Shown: positions 1 through 9,816 of the stretch, piece after piece
Layout of the letters: the number at the start of each line of letters is the position of its first letter
How positions within the stretch are numbered: the first letter of the stretch is position 1
NCBI GenBank assembly: GCA_018819065.1
Contig: JAHJQL010000086.1
Coordinates: 1-33,781 of the forward strand
Length of the DNA: 33,781 nt
Reading direction: 5' to 3'
Source of the DNA: Nanobdellota archaeon
Lineage (GTDB): Archaea; Nanobdellota; Nanobdellia; Woesearchaeales; GCA-2686295
The notes under the pieces: generated by a model
Told to the model about the DNA's origin: nothing
Databases searched by the model: none
The model's input: the letters and a program-made list of their open reading frames with translations, nothing else
Program-made: the position numbers and the translations under genes

Positions 1-10
1 TGCATGAAAT

Positions 11-122
11 TGTTGCCATCGGTTCGCATATAGCACATTTTTCAGAGAGAAAAGTTCTCTCTTGCAATCTCCGAACTTTTCAGGAAGAATTAATCAAGAA
101 TGCTCACAAATTGATGGCAACA
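11..122. other. Nested inverted repeats; possible structured RNA or 3' element of an upstream transcript
   Basis: TGTTGCCATC (11-20) pairs with GATGGCAACA (113-122); GTTCG (22-26)/CGAAC (72-76); AGAGAGAA (44-51)/TTCTCTCT (55-62); alternative GAAAAGTTC (49-57)/GAACTTTTC (73-81). Confidence 0.4.
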
Positions 123-198
123 CATTAAATGGATGAAGCCTAATTTTTAGAAAAATTTATATACTATTTCTTAGAGAGAAAGTTTTAGAGACAACTTG

Positions 199-510
199 AT
201 GGCAGACAAAGAAGCAGAGAACAAAAACCAGGAGTCTGTAGATTTTAAAGTTATTGAAGAGCATAATAAGAAGCTTGATTATTATTTCTTGTTATGGAAA
301 GGAACTGAGTCTGAAGTCTATGGTAACAACCATGTGGCTTTAGAAATGTATGATCATGCATTAGTGATTAACCCTGGCATAAATGGAGCTTTTCATGCTA
401 TGCACTCTCTCCTTAACAGGGATTTTAACAATCTAAAATTATATTTTTCAGAGGAGAAACTTAAAGAATTGCTTACAGTGATTAATACTGCTTATAAACA
501 AACATATTAA
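199..510 (+). CDS. Small TPR-like hypothetical protein
   Basis: ORF of ~103 aa; ATG at 199 preferred over TTG at 196; TATA-like aatttatata about 40 nt upstream; 'YGNNHVALEMYDHALVINPGINGAFHAMHSLL' resembles a TPR repeat. Confidence 0.6.
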   Translation: MADKEAENKNQESVDFKVIEEHNKKLDYYFLLWKGTESEVYGNNHVALEMYDHALVINPGINGAFHAMHSLLNRDFNNLKLYFSEEKLKELLTVINTAYKQTY

Positions 511-527
511 AGACTAGTTTTATAATC

Positions 528-1472
528 TTATAAACTTTCGCTGAGGGCTGAATCAATTATTTTATGTTTGCTTTCCTTTAACACTATTCTGTCAAGCGAC
601 TTTTTCTTTTCTTCAAGATAGGAAATTGCGTTTTTGTATTCTGAATACTTCTCGTCAATATCTGCTGCAAACGACGCTTCGTTTGTGATTGCAATGTGAG
701 TCTTAAAAAGAATATTTTCTGCTAATTTTTCACCATCTGAGACTTTCAGTTTATGAAAAAATAATTTTAGAAATGCATATCCTAAGTTTAGGTATTGTTT
801 TTTATCAATTAAAGCAGTTGATTTTTTGTATGTTCCATACAACTTCTTAAGTAATGGTTCTCCTTTTATTTGTTGGTATAAGAAGCTAGTAAACTCATAT
901 AACTGTTCTGGAATTGCGTTTGTGTTGACTATATAAAAATGGCCTGGTACAACGCTTCGTTTACTACCCAGTTCATCTATTAAGATGGTTGATGGCTTCC
1001 ACTTGGATTCTTTTCTTATATTGGTGCTGTCAACAAACTGAATTATTAGGTCTTTATCATTTAAGTGTTTACTTATCTGATTGTAATAGTTTATCAGGTG
1101 GTGATTTTCAACGTATGGTATGTCAACTGTTGACATGGCAATCGTAGAGCCTTTATACTCTAGAATTCCCCTTTTTATATTCTCACCTATACTCTTGTTG
1201 TAGTTGATATAATAACAACCCTGTATGTCTGCTTCTCTAAATTCAGCCTCTGGGCCTACAACTGTAATTTCAGAAATGAATGGAGTTTCTTTGTATGTGT
1301 CTATAAGCTTTTGCAAGATAGAGTATCCAACTTCTTTTTGTCCTATCAAACCCTTGTTTATACCTTCAAGATATTCTACTCCAAGTTTTCTTTTGAGTCT
1401 TTCACTGTTTTTTTGTATCTTTCTTGGATCAGTCTCATACCCTGCAAGTATAACTACTGGTAAGCGTTTCAA
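528..1472 (-). CDS. NTP transferase (MobA-like nucleotidyltransferase) family protein
   Basis: N-terminal VVILAGYE, internal 'STVDIPYV' acidic motif; Rossmann-like NTP transferase pattern. Confidence 0.6.
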   Translation of the reverse strand: MKRLPVVILAGYETDPRKIQKNSERLKRKLGVEYLEGINKGLIGQKEVGYSILQKLIDTYKETPFISEITVVGPEAEFREADIQGCYYINYNKSIGENIKRGILEYKGSTIAMSTVDIPYVENHHLINYYNQISKHLNDKDLIIQFVDSTNIRKESKWKPSTILIDELGSKRSVVPGHFYIVNTNAIPEQLYEFTSFLYQQIKGEPLLKKLYGTYKKSTALIDKKQYLNLGYAFLKLFFHKLKVSDGEKLAENILFKTHIAITNEASFAADIDEKYSEYKNAISYLEEKKKSLDRIVLKESKHKIIDSALSESL

Positions 1473-1543
1473 TGTTTTAGATGGAAACTAAGTAATTTAT
1501 TTAAATATTTGTTAGAAAATTTGTCTTAAATATTTTTTTAGAA

Positions 1544-1855
1544 TTAAGTGTCAATCATCTCAATTTCGATGTTTAAGCCTTCTGGGATTGGAACCCTCAT
1601 AACAAGCCTAAGTGCTCGCTCGTCAAGACCCATGTCTATGAGCCTCTTATGAACTCTCATCTCGTATCGGTCCCATGTGGCTGTTCCATCGCCGCAAGGA
1701 CTTTTTCTCGTGGTTATCTTAAGCTTTTTTGTAGGCAGTGGTATTGGTCCTCTAATCATTACTCCAGTCTTCTCTGCAACGTTTTTTATATACTCACAAG
1801 TCTGATTAATCTTGTTTATATCTGTACTTGCTAGTTTTATTCTTGCTTTCTGCAT
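1544..1855 (-). CDS. rps10: 30S ribosomal protein S10 (uS10)
   Basis: '[67 protein letters not shown]' type sequence, downstream of EF1A. Confidence 0.97.
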   Translation of the reverse strand: MQKARIKLASTDINKINQTCEYIKNVAEKTGVMIRGPIPLPTKKLKITTRKSPCGDGTATWDRYEMRVHKRLIDMGLDERALRLVMRVPIPEGLNIEIEMIDT

Positions 1856-1945
1856 TTTTATGTACCTTTTATATTCTTTCTCTGTAGCCTCTGCCTACCA
1901 ACATGATAAAGCTTTAATTTACCATGAAAATAATAGTAAAAAAAT

Positions 1946-3229
1946 TTAAGCTTTTTTGACTAAGTCAATGCACATTCCTGCAGCGACTGTCTGACCTGAA
2001 TCTCTGATTGCAAATCTTGACATGTGTGGAATTTCTTTTTGCTTCTCAATCACTAAAGGTTGTATCGGCTTTATCTTGACTATTGCTGCGTCCCCATTCT
2101 TGATGAAGTCAGGGTTTTCCTGTAATACTTCTCCAGTTGCAGGGTTCAACTTTTTTAATATAGCAGTTATCTGGCATGCAATCTGTGCTGTGTGTATGTG
2201 AAATACTGGTGTGTATCCAACGGTGATGACACTTGGGTGGTTCAAGACAACTATCTGTGCAGTAAACTCACTTGCAACTGTTGGAGGATTATCAGCTGGT
2301 CCTATAACGTCTCCTCTGGCGATGTCTTTCTTTCCAAAGCCTCTCACGTTGATACCAACGTTGTCACCTGGCTCGGCTTGCTGCATTTGTTCGTGGTGCA
2401 TCTCTATTGATTTTACTTCTCCAAGGACTCCTTTTCCTTCTCTTCCTGGAACAGCGATGACTTTTTGTCCAATTTTCATGATTCCAGTTTCGATTCTTCC
2501 AACTGGAACAACTCCTATTCCTGTGATGTTGTATACATCTTGGATTGGCATTCTTAATGGTAAATTTGTTGGCTTGTCTGGTGGTAATAAGTTGTTTATT
2601 GCATCCAGTAATGTTCCGCCTGTAAACCATGGCATTTTTTCAGTCTTTTTGAAGACGTTATCTCCTGGTAATGAAGCAATAGGTACGAATTGTATTTTGT
2701 CTGGAACATATCCTACACTTTTTAATAGTACTGTCATATCTGTTTTTATCTTGTCAAATACCTTTTGGTCATATGCTTTCATATCCATCTTGTTAACAGC
2801 AACTATTAGTTGTGCTACTCCAAGTGTTCTTGATAAGAATACGTGTTCTTTTGTCTGAGCCATGATTCCGTCGTTTGCAGCAACTACTAGTACTCCTGCA
2901 TCTGCTTGGCTTGCACCTGTTATCATGTTTTTGATGAAGTCTTTGTGGCCTGGTGCGTCGATTATTGTGAAGTAGTACTTGTCTGTCTCAAACTTTTTGT
3001 GTGCTAGGTCGATTGTGACTCCTCTTTCTCTCTCTTCTTTTAAGTTGTCCATGATGAAAGCGAATTCAAATCCTCCTTTTCCTAGCTCTTGAGCTTTCTC
3101 TTTGAGCTTTCTCAACGCTTGTTCGTCAATGTTTCCTGAGTCAAATAGTAATCTTCCTACTGTTGTTGATTTACCGTGATCTACGTGTCCAATAAACACA
3201 AGGTTTATGTGTATCTTGTTTTTAGCCAT
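1946..3229 (-). CDS. tuf: Translation elongation factor EF-1 alpha
   Basis: [21 protein letters not shown] GTPase motifs; full-length aEF1A. Confidence 0.98.
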   Translation of the reverse strand: MAKNKIHINLVFIGHVDHGKSTTVGRLLFDSGNIDEQALRKLKEKAQELGKGGFEFAFIMDNLKEERERGVTIDLAHKKFETDKYYFTIIDAPGHKDFIKNMITGASQADAGVLVVAANDGIMAQTKEHVFLSRTLGVAQLIVAVNKMDMKAYDQKVFDKIKTDMTVLLKSVGYVPDKIQFVPIASLPGDNVFKKTEKMPWFTGGTLLDAINNLLPPDKPTNLPLRMPIQDVYNITGIGVVPVGRIETGIMKIGQKVIAVPGREGKGVLGEVKSIEMHHEQMQQAEPGDNVGINVRGFGKKDIARGDVIGPADNPPTVASEFTAQIVVLNHPSVITVGYTPVFHIHTAQIACQITAILKKLNPATGEVLQENPDFIKNGDAAIVKIKPIQPLVIEKQKEIPHMSRFAIRDSGQTVAAGMCIDLVKKA

Positions 3230-3332
3230 TATACTTTTCCTCCTCGATTTTTTTTGTTTAAAATATGATATTCAGGAATAATAGTCTCTTTATAAATATT
3301 GCTGTTTTTTCCTGACCATATTTTTGCGTTAT

Positions 3333-5513
3333 TTATTCGCTTTCCTCCGTCTCAGCTTTCAGTCCTTTCCTATTCCTGATTTGTTGTATTATTTTGTGTT
3401 GTAATTCTTCAGGTAGCTTTTCAAAGTTTTGATCTATTAGTGATGAGATTCCTCTGCCGCCTGTTGCGCTTCTTAGTTCTGAGCTTAACCCAAACATTTC
3501 TCCAACTGGCAATTTTCCTATTACTATTACTGTTTCTCCTTCCTGTTGCATGTCTAGGAGTTGTCCTCTCTTGTTTGCGATTAGTTTGCTTATCTCTCCC
3601 ATGTATTCTATTGGTGCTTCAAATCTCATAGTTTGAACTGGTTCGAAGAGTAGTGGTCTTGATAGATTCATTGCTCCTCTGATACCTAGCCTTACTGCAG
3701 GGTAGAACTGTGCTGGTCCTCTGTGGATTGCGTCTTCGTGTAGCTTCATATCAACGATTGTGACTTTTACTCCTGTGCATGGTTCTCTTGCGATTGAGCC
3801 TGCTTTCATGACGTCTTCATACATGTCCATAATCATCTCTATTACTTCTCCTATGTGGACTATTCCTCTTGTTCCATCCACTAGCATGTTTCCGTTGAAG
3901 ACTTCTTTTACTTTTCTTGTCTCTTTTGAATCCATGCCAGCTTCTTCTAGCACTCTCCAGAGCTCTTCGTCTTTTTTCTTTATTCTTCCTTCTGGAACCT
4001 TGCCGGCTTTGATTGCCGTCATTATCTCTGGGCTTAGTGGCTCTACTTTGAAGTATAGTTTGTTGTGCTTGTTTGGTGATTTTCCTTCAAATGATTGTCC
4101 GCTTGGCTTTGTGACTGTCTCCCTATAAACTACTATTGGTGCTGATGTCAGCACTTCTAAGTGTTTGTTGTCTCTTATCCTGTTTTCTATTATCTCTAAG
4201 TGTAGTTCTCCCATCCCGCTTATTAGGTATTCTCCGGTTTCTTTGTTCATCTCAATTTGTATTGATGGGTCTTCTTTTGATACTTGTACAAGTATTTTTG
4301 CGAGTTCTGGCAGGTCTGATGGTCTCTTTGCTTCTATTGATTTTGTTATTACTGGCTCAAAAATGTGTGTTATCTTTTCAAATGGTTCGTCTTCTTGGTC
4401 TGTTATTGTTTCTCCAGGGTAAGCATCTTTTAGTCCTCCAAGTCCTATGATGTTACCGCATGGTACGTTGTCGACTATTTCTCTTTTTGCACCATTATAG
4501 ATGTATATCTGCTGTGCTCTCAGGGATGTCTTTTTTATGTTCATGTAGATGGGCATTCCTTTCTTAATGGTTCCTGAGTACATTCTTCCAGCGGCAATCT
4601 CCCCTGCTTGAGGGTCAACAACTACCTTGATGACCACAAATGCCAATGGTCCGTTAGGGTCACAGCTCATCAATCCTTTTCCTAGTGGTGATTCTGGGTC
4701 TCCGTGCCATATCTTTGGAATCCTGTATTTTTGAGCAATTGTTGGGTTTGGGTGATGCTTTATAACTACGTTTAGCACGACCTCGTGAAGTGGCGCTTTT
4801 TTTCCAAGCTCTTTCCAAGTGTTATTTTCATATGCGTCTATTATGTTCTTGAATGATATGCCTTTTTTTTGCATGTAATCTATTGATAATGCCCAGTTGT
4901 GAAAGGCTGATCCAAAGCATACTGATCCATCCTGGACGTTGACTTGCCATTTTGAACCGTATCCCTCTTCTGCAATATTTGTTATTAGTCTGTTGACACT
5001 TGCGATTATCTTCATGAATCGCTCCTGCATCATTTCAGGCGTTAGTTTTAGCTCTTTCATCAATCGGTCTACTTTGTTGATGAATAGTATTGGTTTTACT
5101 CTTTCTTTTAGTGCTTGTCTTAAAACAGTCTCTGTTTGTGGCATTATTCCTTCTACTGCGCAGCAGAGCACTACTGCTCCGTCGACTGCTCTCATTGCTC
5201 TTGTGACGTCTCCTCCAAAGTCGACGTGTCCAGGTGTATCTATTAGATTTATTAAGTACTCAATACCTGAAAAATTGTGTACCATACTCACTGATGCTGA
5301 GTCGATTGTTATTCCTCTTGCTTGTTCGTCAGCGTGAAAGTCTAGTGCTAGCTGTTTTCCGGCTAGTTCTTCTGACATCATTCCTGCTCCTGCAAGCAGG
5401 TTGTCTGAGAATGTTGTTTTTCCGTGGTCTATGTGTGCGCAAATAGCTATGTTTCTTATATTGTCAGGATTCTTCATAATCCTCATCACTTTGTCAGCCA
5501 TCTTTTCTCCCAT
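3333..5513 (-). CDS. fusA: Translation elongation factor EF-2
   Basis: AHIDHGKTT, DTPGHVDF, NKVDR; diphthamide-site motif 'DAIHRGPAQ'; no intein. Confidence 0.98.
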   Translation of the reverse strand: MGEKMADKVMRIMKNPDNIRNIAICAHIDHGKTTFSDNLLAGAGMMSEELAGKQLALDFHADEQARGITIDSASVSMVHNFSGIEYLINLIDTPGHVDFGGDVTRAMRAVDGAVVLCCAVEGIMPQTETVLRQALKERVKPILFINKVDRLMKELKLTPEMMQERFMKIIASVNRLITNIAEEGYGSKWQVNVQDGSVCFGSAFHNWALSIDYMQKKGISFKNIIDAYENNTWKELGKKAPLHEVVLNVVIKHHPNPTIAQKYRIPKIWHGDPESPLGKGLMSCDPNGPLAFVVIKVVVDPQAGEIAAGRMYSGTIKKGMPIYMNIKKTSLRAQQIYIYNGAKREIVDNVPCGNIIGLGGLKDAYPGETITDQEDEPFEKITHIFEPVITKSIEAKRPSDLPELAKILVQVSKEDPSIQIEMNKETGEYLISGMGELHLEIIENRIRDNKHLEVLTSAPIVVYRETVTKPSGQSFEGKSPNKHNKLYFKVEPLSPEIMTAIKAGKVPEGRIKKKDEELWRVLEEAGMDSKETRKVKEVFNGNMLVDGTRGIVHIGEVIEMIMDMYEDVMKAGSIAREPCTGVKVTIVDMKLHEDAIHRGPAQFYPAVRLGIRGAMNLSRPLLFEPVQTMRFEAPIEYMGEISKLIANKRGQLLDMQQEGETVIVIGKLPVGEMFGLSSELRSATGGRGISSLIDQNFEKLPEELQHKIIQQIRNRKGLKAETEESE

Positions 5514-5532
5514 TGTCTATCCCTCTAAATTT

Positions 5533-6201
5533 TTAGTTTATTTCTCCGATTTTTTTTGTTTTCCCGCAAAGATAATCGTTGATTTTTGTAATCACTTTTT
5601 CTCTTATCTCGCTTATGGGTTTATTGATTGTGATTTCAACTAGCAAACCTTCTTTTGTGTAGTAGTCTATGAGTGGTTTTGTCTTTTTTTTGTAGATGTC
5701 AAGCCTGTTTTTTACGGATGCTAGTTTGTCATCGTCTCGTTCAAATAATTCTCCACCGCACTTATCGCAGACACCTTCTTTTTTTGGTTTGTTTCCTGTT
5801 TTGTGGTATATCGTACTGCATTTTTTGCAGGTAATCCTTCCCGAGAGTCTTTCTATTATGACCTCGTCGTTTGCTTTGAAGTTAAGCACGTGATCTATTT
5901 TTACTATATCTTTTAATCCTTCTGCTTGGTTTAGTGTCCTTGGAAAACCATCAAGTATGAATCCGTTTTGACAGTCTTTCTGCGACATCCTGTTTTTTAT
6001 AAGTTTAATCATGATGTCATCAGGCACGAGCTCTCCTCTAATCATGATTTCGTTTATGTTCTTTCCTAAAGTTGTTTCTTTCTTTACTTCTTCTCTTAGT
6101 AAGTCGCCAGTTGATATCTGTGGGATTCTTAGCACTTCTGTTAATACCTGTGCATACGTTCCTTTTCCCACGCCTGGTGATCCTAAGAATAATAACTTCA
6201 T
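5533..6201 (-). CDS. adk: Adenylate kinase (zinc-containing LID)
   Basis: 'LFLGSPGVGKGTYA', 'DGFPRT', CxxC...CxxC LID. Confidence 0.97.
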   Translation of the reverse strand: MKLLFLGSPGVGKGTYAQVLTEVLRIPQISTGDLLREEVKKETTLGKNINEIMIRGELVPDDIMIKLIKNRMSQKDCQNGFILDGFPRTLNQAEGLKDIVKIDHVLNFKANDEVIIERLSGRITCKKCSTIYHKTGNKPKKEGVCDKCGGELFERDDDKLASVKNRLDIYKKKTKPLIDYYTKEGLLVEITINKPISEIREKVITKINDYLCGKTKKIGEIN

Positions 6202-6770
6202 CTTTTGTGTCCTCTGAAATGTATTACTTCGTCAGGTTTTTTCCATTTGATTAGTTCTTCTTTCTTAAACCACAACTTTATCTCTTGTTCAGCTGACTCT
6301 TTACTGTCAGATGCATGGATTAGGTTTATCACTGGTCTGTCGGATGCATTTGCAAGGATGTATGTGTCTTGTGAGTAGTCGCCCCTTATCGTTCCTGGAG
6401 CTGAGTTTTCAGGTGATTGCTCTCCAACCATCTTCCTAATTAGCTTTATTGTATTGTGCCCTTCTACAACCATTGCAACTACAGGGTAAATTGTTAAGTC
6501 TCTTGCGAGGCTGTCACAGATTTTTTTTCCGTGGTGCATCGGATTTTCTTTTTTTGGGTTGAGGTTTTGGTTTTTTATGAGCTTGCTGCCAACTCCAAGC
6601 AGCCATTCATCATCTTTCTCATAGTGTTTCTCTGCAAGTTTTTGTGGGACTTGCATCATCTTCATAGCAATTATTTTGAGTCCAATTCTTTCGAATCGTG
6701 TTACTATCTCGCCAATAACTCCTCTGGCGACAACATCTGGTTTTAGGATGATTAAGCTTTTTTCAAACAT
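6198..6770 (-). CDS. ndk: Nucleoside diphosphate kinase
   Basis: 'KSLIILKPDVVARG', 'NLIHASDSKESAEQEI' active-site region; overlaps adk start by 4 nt. Confidence 0.96.
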   Translation of the reverse strand: MFEKSLIILKPDVVARGVIGEIVTRFERIGLKIIAMKMMQVPQKLAEKHYEKDDEWLLGVGSKLIKNQNLNPKKENPMHHGKKICDSLARDLTIYPVVAMVVEGHNTIKLIRKMVGEQSPENSAPGTIRGDYSQDTYILANASDRPVINLIHASDSKESAEQEIKLWFKKEELIKWKKPDEVIHFRGHKR

Positions 6771-6785
6771 CGTTCTTCACCTCAT

Positions 6786-6977
6786 CTATGCTTTCTTGCC
6801 TTTCTTAACTTTGTGATATTCGTTGGTCCACCTGGTTGTTCTTGATTTTCTGCCTAGTTTTAGCATGTTCTTCTCGCATTTGTTTGAGCAGAAATCCAAG
6901 ATTTTTCCATCTTTCTTTATGTACTTCTTTCCAGTTCCTGCGGGAATGCTTTTCTTACAAAAATCGCATATAACCAT
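6786..6977 (-). CDS. rpl24e: 50S ribosomal protein L24e
   Basis: CxxC...CxxxC zinc ribbon '[31 protein letters not shown]'. Confidence 0.95.
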   Translation of the reverse strand: MVICDFCKKSIPAGTGKKYIKKDGKILDFCSNKCEKNMLKLGRKSRTTRWTNEYHKVKKGKKA

Positions 6978-6982
6978 TTTGT

Positions 6983-7237
6983 TTACCTCATGCCTCTTCC
7001 AACTTTGTTTAGAGGTCTTGCTTCGATTTCTGTCTCTCTAAGCATTAATATGTCTCCTATCTGGACAGGCCCTTTCACGTTTCGCCTGATGGTCTTATTT
7101 TTATCTCTTCCATCAAGGATTTTGCATCTTACTTGGATTGCTTCTCCTCTCGTTCCTGTTCTTCCGACTACTTCGTCTACTCTTGCAGGAACCGCTTGTG
7201 AAAAGTTTACCTGGCCTTTTACGTCTTGTTCAGCCAT
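6983..7237 (-). CDS. rps28e: 30S ribosomal protein S28e
   Basis: '[54 protein letters not shown]'. Confidence 0.96.
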   Translation of the reverse strand: MAEQDVKGQVNFSQAVPARVDEVVGRTGTRGEAIQVRCKILDGRDKNKTIRRNVKGPVQIGDILMLRETEIEARPLNKVGRGMR

Positions 7238-7250
7238 TTTTTAACACCTT

Positions 7251-7553
7251 TTATATTTTTTTAATTATTTCTTTTGCTTCTCCTTCCGTAACTATTGCTA
7301 TTGCTGCTGTTCCTACTGGAAGTCCTGCTGATGCGCCTAGTTGTTCTTTGCTGTCCACATGTACAAATTTTGTGCCTTTCTCTTTGCAAAGCAGCGGTAA
7401 GTGCATGGTTATTTCTGGTGGTTGAACATCCTTTGCGATAACTACAAGTTTTGCTTCTCCTTTCTCAAGAGCCTTTGTTACTTCGTTGCAGCCTTTTCTT
7501 ATTTTTCCCGTCTTTCTTGCTAGTTCGACGGCTTCGTATGCTTCGTCAGCCAT
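7251..7553 (-). CDS. rpl7ae: 50S ribosomal protein L7Ae
   Basis: 'GCNEVTKALEKGEAKLVVIAKDVQPPEI'; start moved from 7568 to ATG at 7553, preceded by GGAGG. Confidence 0.95.
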   Translation of the reverse strand: MADEAYEAVELARKTGKIRKGCNEVTKALEKGEAKLVVIAKDVQPPEITMHLPLLCKEKGTKFVHVDSKEQLGASAGLPVGTAAIAIVTEGEAKEIIKKI

Positions 7554-7586
7554 TTTTAATGCCTCCATTAGCTATGTTTTAATTGT

Positions 7587-7645
7587 GAGGTTACTAAGAA
7601 TTAGTACCTCTCTCAGCTCAAATTTTGAGCTTCATCAATCATAGG
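7587..7645 (-). promoter_or_regulatory. Putative structured 5' leader of L7Ae mRNA with a kink-turn-like element
   Basis: Minus strand UUGAUGA-AGCUCAAAAUUUGAGCU-GAGA (8-bp stem flanked by GA/GA) followed by hairpin GAGGTACTAA/TTAGTAACCTC; TATA-like AATTTATAAACC just upstream. Confidence 0.45.
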
Positions 7646-7690
7646 TTAATATGGAAGAAAAAGGGGTGGTTTATAAATTTTACTCTCAAT

Positions 7691-8386
7691 TTATTCTCTA
7701 TTGGCCCAGTCTATTGCGTCATCGATATCTGATGTTGTGATGTCTAGCCAGTGCTTTCTTGTCTGGTATATCTTTGCGCCTTTAGAATCCCAAAGAAGTA
7801 GTCCTGAGTAGGTCTTGCTTGGCTCTATTATTATCTCTGGTGGTGTGAAGTATGATGTGTAAAGGTTTTCTTTGACTTGCTGGGTGTCTAGCGTTTCAAG
7901 ATCAACCTTTTCAAGTTTTGCTTTTGTGGCAAGGAGCTTTATTACTCCAAGAACCTCTTCCTGACCGTCATACTTTACGCAGAAGTTGAGGAATAAGTTG
8001 TCGTAGTCTTTAGTTTCATCCATCACTTTCTTGAATGCATCGGATAATTCAGGTCCAAGGTCAAACCACCGGCCTATTATAAAAACCCTGACTTTTTTCT
8101 CAATTATATCCTCGTTTGACGACAGTTCCTTGAAGAAATTAGTTAGCTCAAAAACCTCTTTGTCTGTCTCAGCGGATATGCTTAATGTGAGTATTGGAAT
8201 CTCGTTTTTTATCTGGTAGTTCATAAATTTTTTTATCTGTTCAGTGTTTTTTAGGATTGCTTCTTTTTCCTCTTTGCCATTCTTCTCAGCCCAGTCGCTT
8301 ATGTTGCTGCCGTTTATAGCTATGTGGAGAGGTTTTTTCTTCTGCTTTAGAATTCCAAGATCTATCTTTGGTATTTTTAACTCCAT
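7691..8386 (-). CDS. cis-prenyltransferase (UppS)-like protein with degenerate active site
   Basis: 'LHIAINGSNISDWAEKNG' aligns to HIAIIMDGNRRWAKKRG; 'EIIIEPSKTYSGLLLWDSKGAKIYQTRKHWLDIT' aligns to DLLIRTSGExRLSNFLLWQxAYxELYF. Start taken at ATG 8386. Confidence 0.75.
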   Translation of the reverse strand: MELKIPKIDLGILKQKKKPLHIAINGSNISDWAEKNGKEEKEAILKNTEQIKKFMNYQIKNEIPILTLSISAETDKEVFELTNFFKELSSNEDIIEKKVRVFIIGRWFDLGPELSDAFKKVMDETKDYDNLFLNFCVKYDGQEEVLGVIKLLATKAKLEKVDLETLDTQQVKENLYTSYFTPPEIIIEPSKTYSGLLLWDSKGAKIYQTRKHWLDITTSDIDDAIDWANRE

Positions 8387-8475
8387 GAAATATTGAAAGA
8401 TGAAGCGCGTTTTTAAATTTATTGCAAGAGACTTTAATAATAAATTATTTAAATCACCATCTTTAATCAACAATT

Positions 8476-9330
8476 ATGATTCCTGTTAGTTTTGTTTTTG
8501 CATTCTTTGGCTTGTTTTTTGCTTCAATTTTTGACATTAGAACGAGGGAGATTCCTGACTGGCTCAGCTATTCCATGATAGCTCTTGGCTTTGGAACAGC
8601 GCTCATCGCATCAATTCTTTACAAGGATTTTTATCCTATTGTTTATTCAATCATTGGTTTTGCAATTGGCTTTGTGCTTGCATGGATTTTTTACAAAACT
8701 AACCAGTGGGGTGGTGGAGATTCTAAGGCTTTAATGGGTCTTGGAGCATTGGTTGGGTTTAACTTTAATGAAGGACTGCCGTTATTCTTGATTTTGCTGC
8801 TTAACATATTCATCATAGGCGCTTTGTATGGCTTTTTGTGGAGTGTATTCTTGGCGCTGAAAAACTTTAAAATGTTCAAAAGAGCTTTTAGAGATTATCA
8901 ATTGTCTGAGAACATAACTAAAGTTCGCAGGATGGTAGTAATAGCAACTATTGTTGGGCTGGTGGCAGCCATATTTACAGATTCTTTTAATCGATTATTT
9001 TTCATAAGTGTTTCTGCACTCATTTTTTTCATGTTCCACTTCTTTGTATTCACAAAAGCTGTTGAGAAGTCTTGCATGGAGAAAAACATTCCGATTAGCA
9101 AGCTTACAGAAGGTGACTGGGTGCTTGAAACTGTGTCTGTGAATGGAAAAGTTCTTTGCACGCCAAAAAACCCTGTTACAAAAGAAGAGCTTGCAAGCCT
9201 TCTTAAGTTTAAGAGTCAGCATAAGAAGTCAAAGATATTGATGAGAGAGGGCATTCCTTTCCTGCCAAGTTTTTTTATAGCATTCATCTTCACGCTGTTG
9301 CTTGGTAACTGGCTGCTCTTTTTTATCTAA
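8476..9330 (+). CDS. Type IV prepilin/preflagellin peptidase, A24 family (membrane aspartyl protease)
   Basis: 'ASIFDIRTREIPDWLSY' and 'GGGDSKALMGLGALVGF' (GxGD) with multiple TM segments. Confidence 0.88.
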   Translation: MIPVSFVFAFFGLFFASIFDIRTREIPDWLSYSMIALGFGTALIASILYKDFYPIVYSIIGFAIGFVLAWIFYKTNQWGGGDSKALMGLGALVGFNFNEGLPLFLILLLNIFIIGALYGFLWSVFLALKNFKMFKRAFRDYQLSENITKVRRMVVIATIVGLVAAIFTDSFNRLFFISVSALIFFMFHFFVFTKAVEKSCMEKNIPISKLTEGDWVLETVSVNGKVLCTPKNPVTKEELASLLKFKSQHKKSKILMREGIPFLPSFFIAFIFTLLLGNWLLFFI

Positions 9331-9336
9331 GATGTT

Positions 9337-9816
9337 CTAAGGTATTCTTTCTAGTTGTTTTAGAAGGTAGTTTTCTTCGTCATCTGAGAATTTGTCTTGT
9401 GGCTGGTCATCTACTTTTGGAGGGTTTTTTGGCTCTTCTTTAAAAGTTATCTTGCTTGATATTGAGCTTGTGACTGAGTCCATGTCTGGCGCTGAGACTT
9501 GTTTTGGAGTCCATAAAAAATTTAAGCCGTCATCTTGCTTTCTTGCAACTACATTTATGACAAATCCATCTTGCTCATCAGTGATTATGTTTGTTCCTTG
9601 AGCGCCTAATATTTGAAACAAGCTAGTTGCAGACACGTTTGCGAGGTTGAATATGTGTGCAACTTCTTCTTCGCTTAGTTCTTCAATGCTTTTAACGGGC
9701 TTTTTTGGAATTATTAGTATGTGTCCTTTGGCAGCTGGGTTTTTTACTAAGTATGAGAATACTATGTTGTCCTCGTATATTACTCTGCTCTTATCGTTTA
9801 TTAATTCCTGCTTCAT
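9337..9816 (-). CDS. HIT domain-like protein, degenerate active site
   Basis: 'VFSYLVKNPAAKGHILIIPKKPVKSIEELSEEE' typical of HIT; His triad replaced by 'FVINVVARKQDDGLNF'. Confidence 0.8.
   Translation of the reverse strand: MKQELINDKSRVIYEDNIVFSYLVKNPAAKGHILIIPKKPVKSIEELSEEEVAHIFNLANVSATSLFQILGAQGTNIITDEQDGFVINVVARKQDDGLNFLWTPKQVSAPDMDSVTSSISSKITFKEEPKNPPKVDDQPQDKFSDDEENYLLKQLERIP

Noticed and set aside
2211-2858. 215-aa plus-strand ORF antisense to EF-1A (and similar antisense ORFs in EF-2, rpoA1 and rpoB)
   Set aside because: Fully inside highly conserved genes on the opposite strand; shadow ORFs of codon-biased genes with no independent signals.
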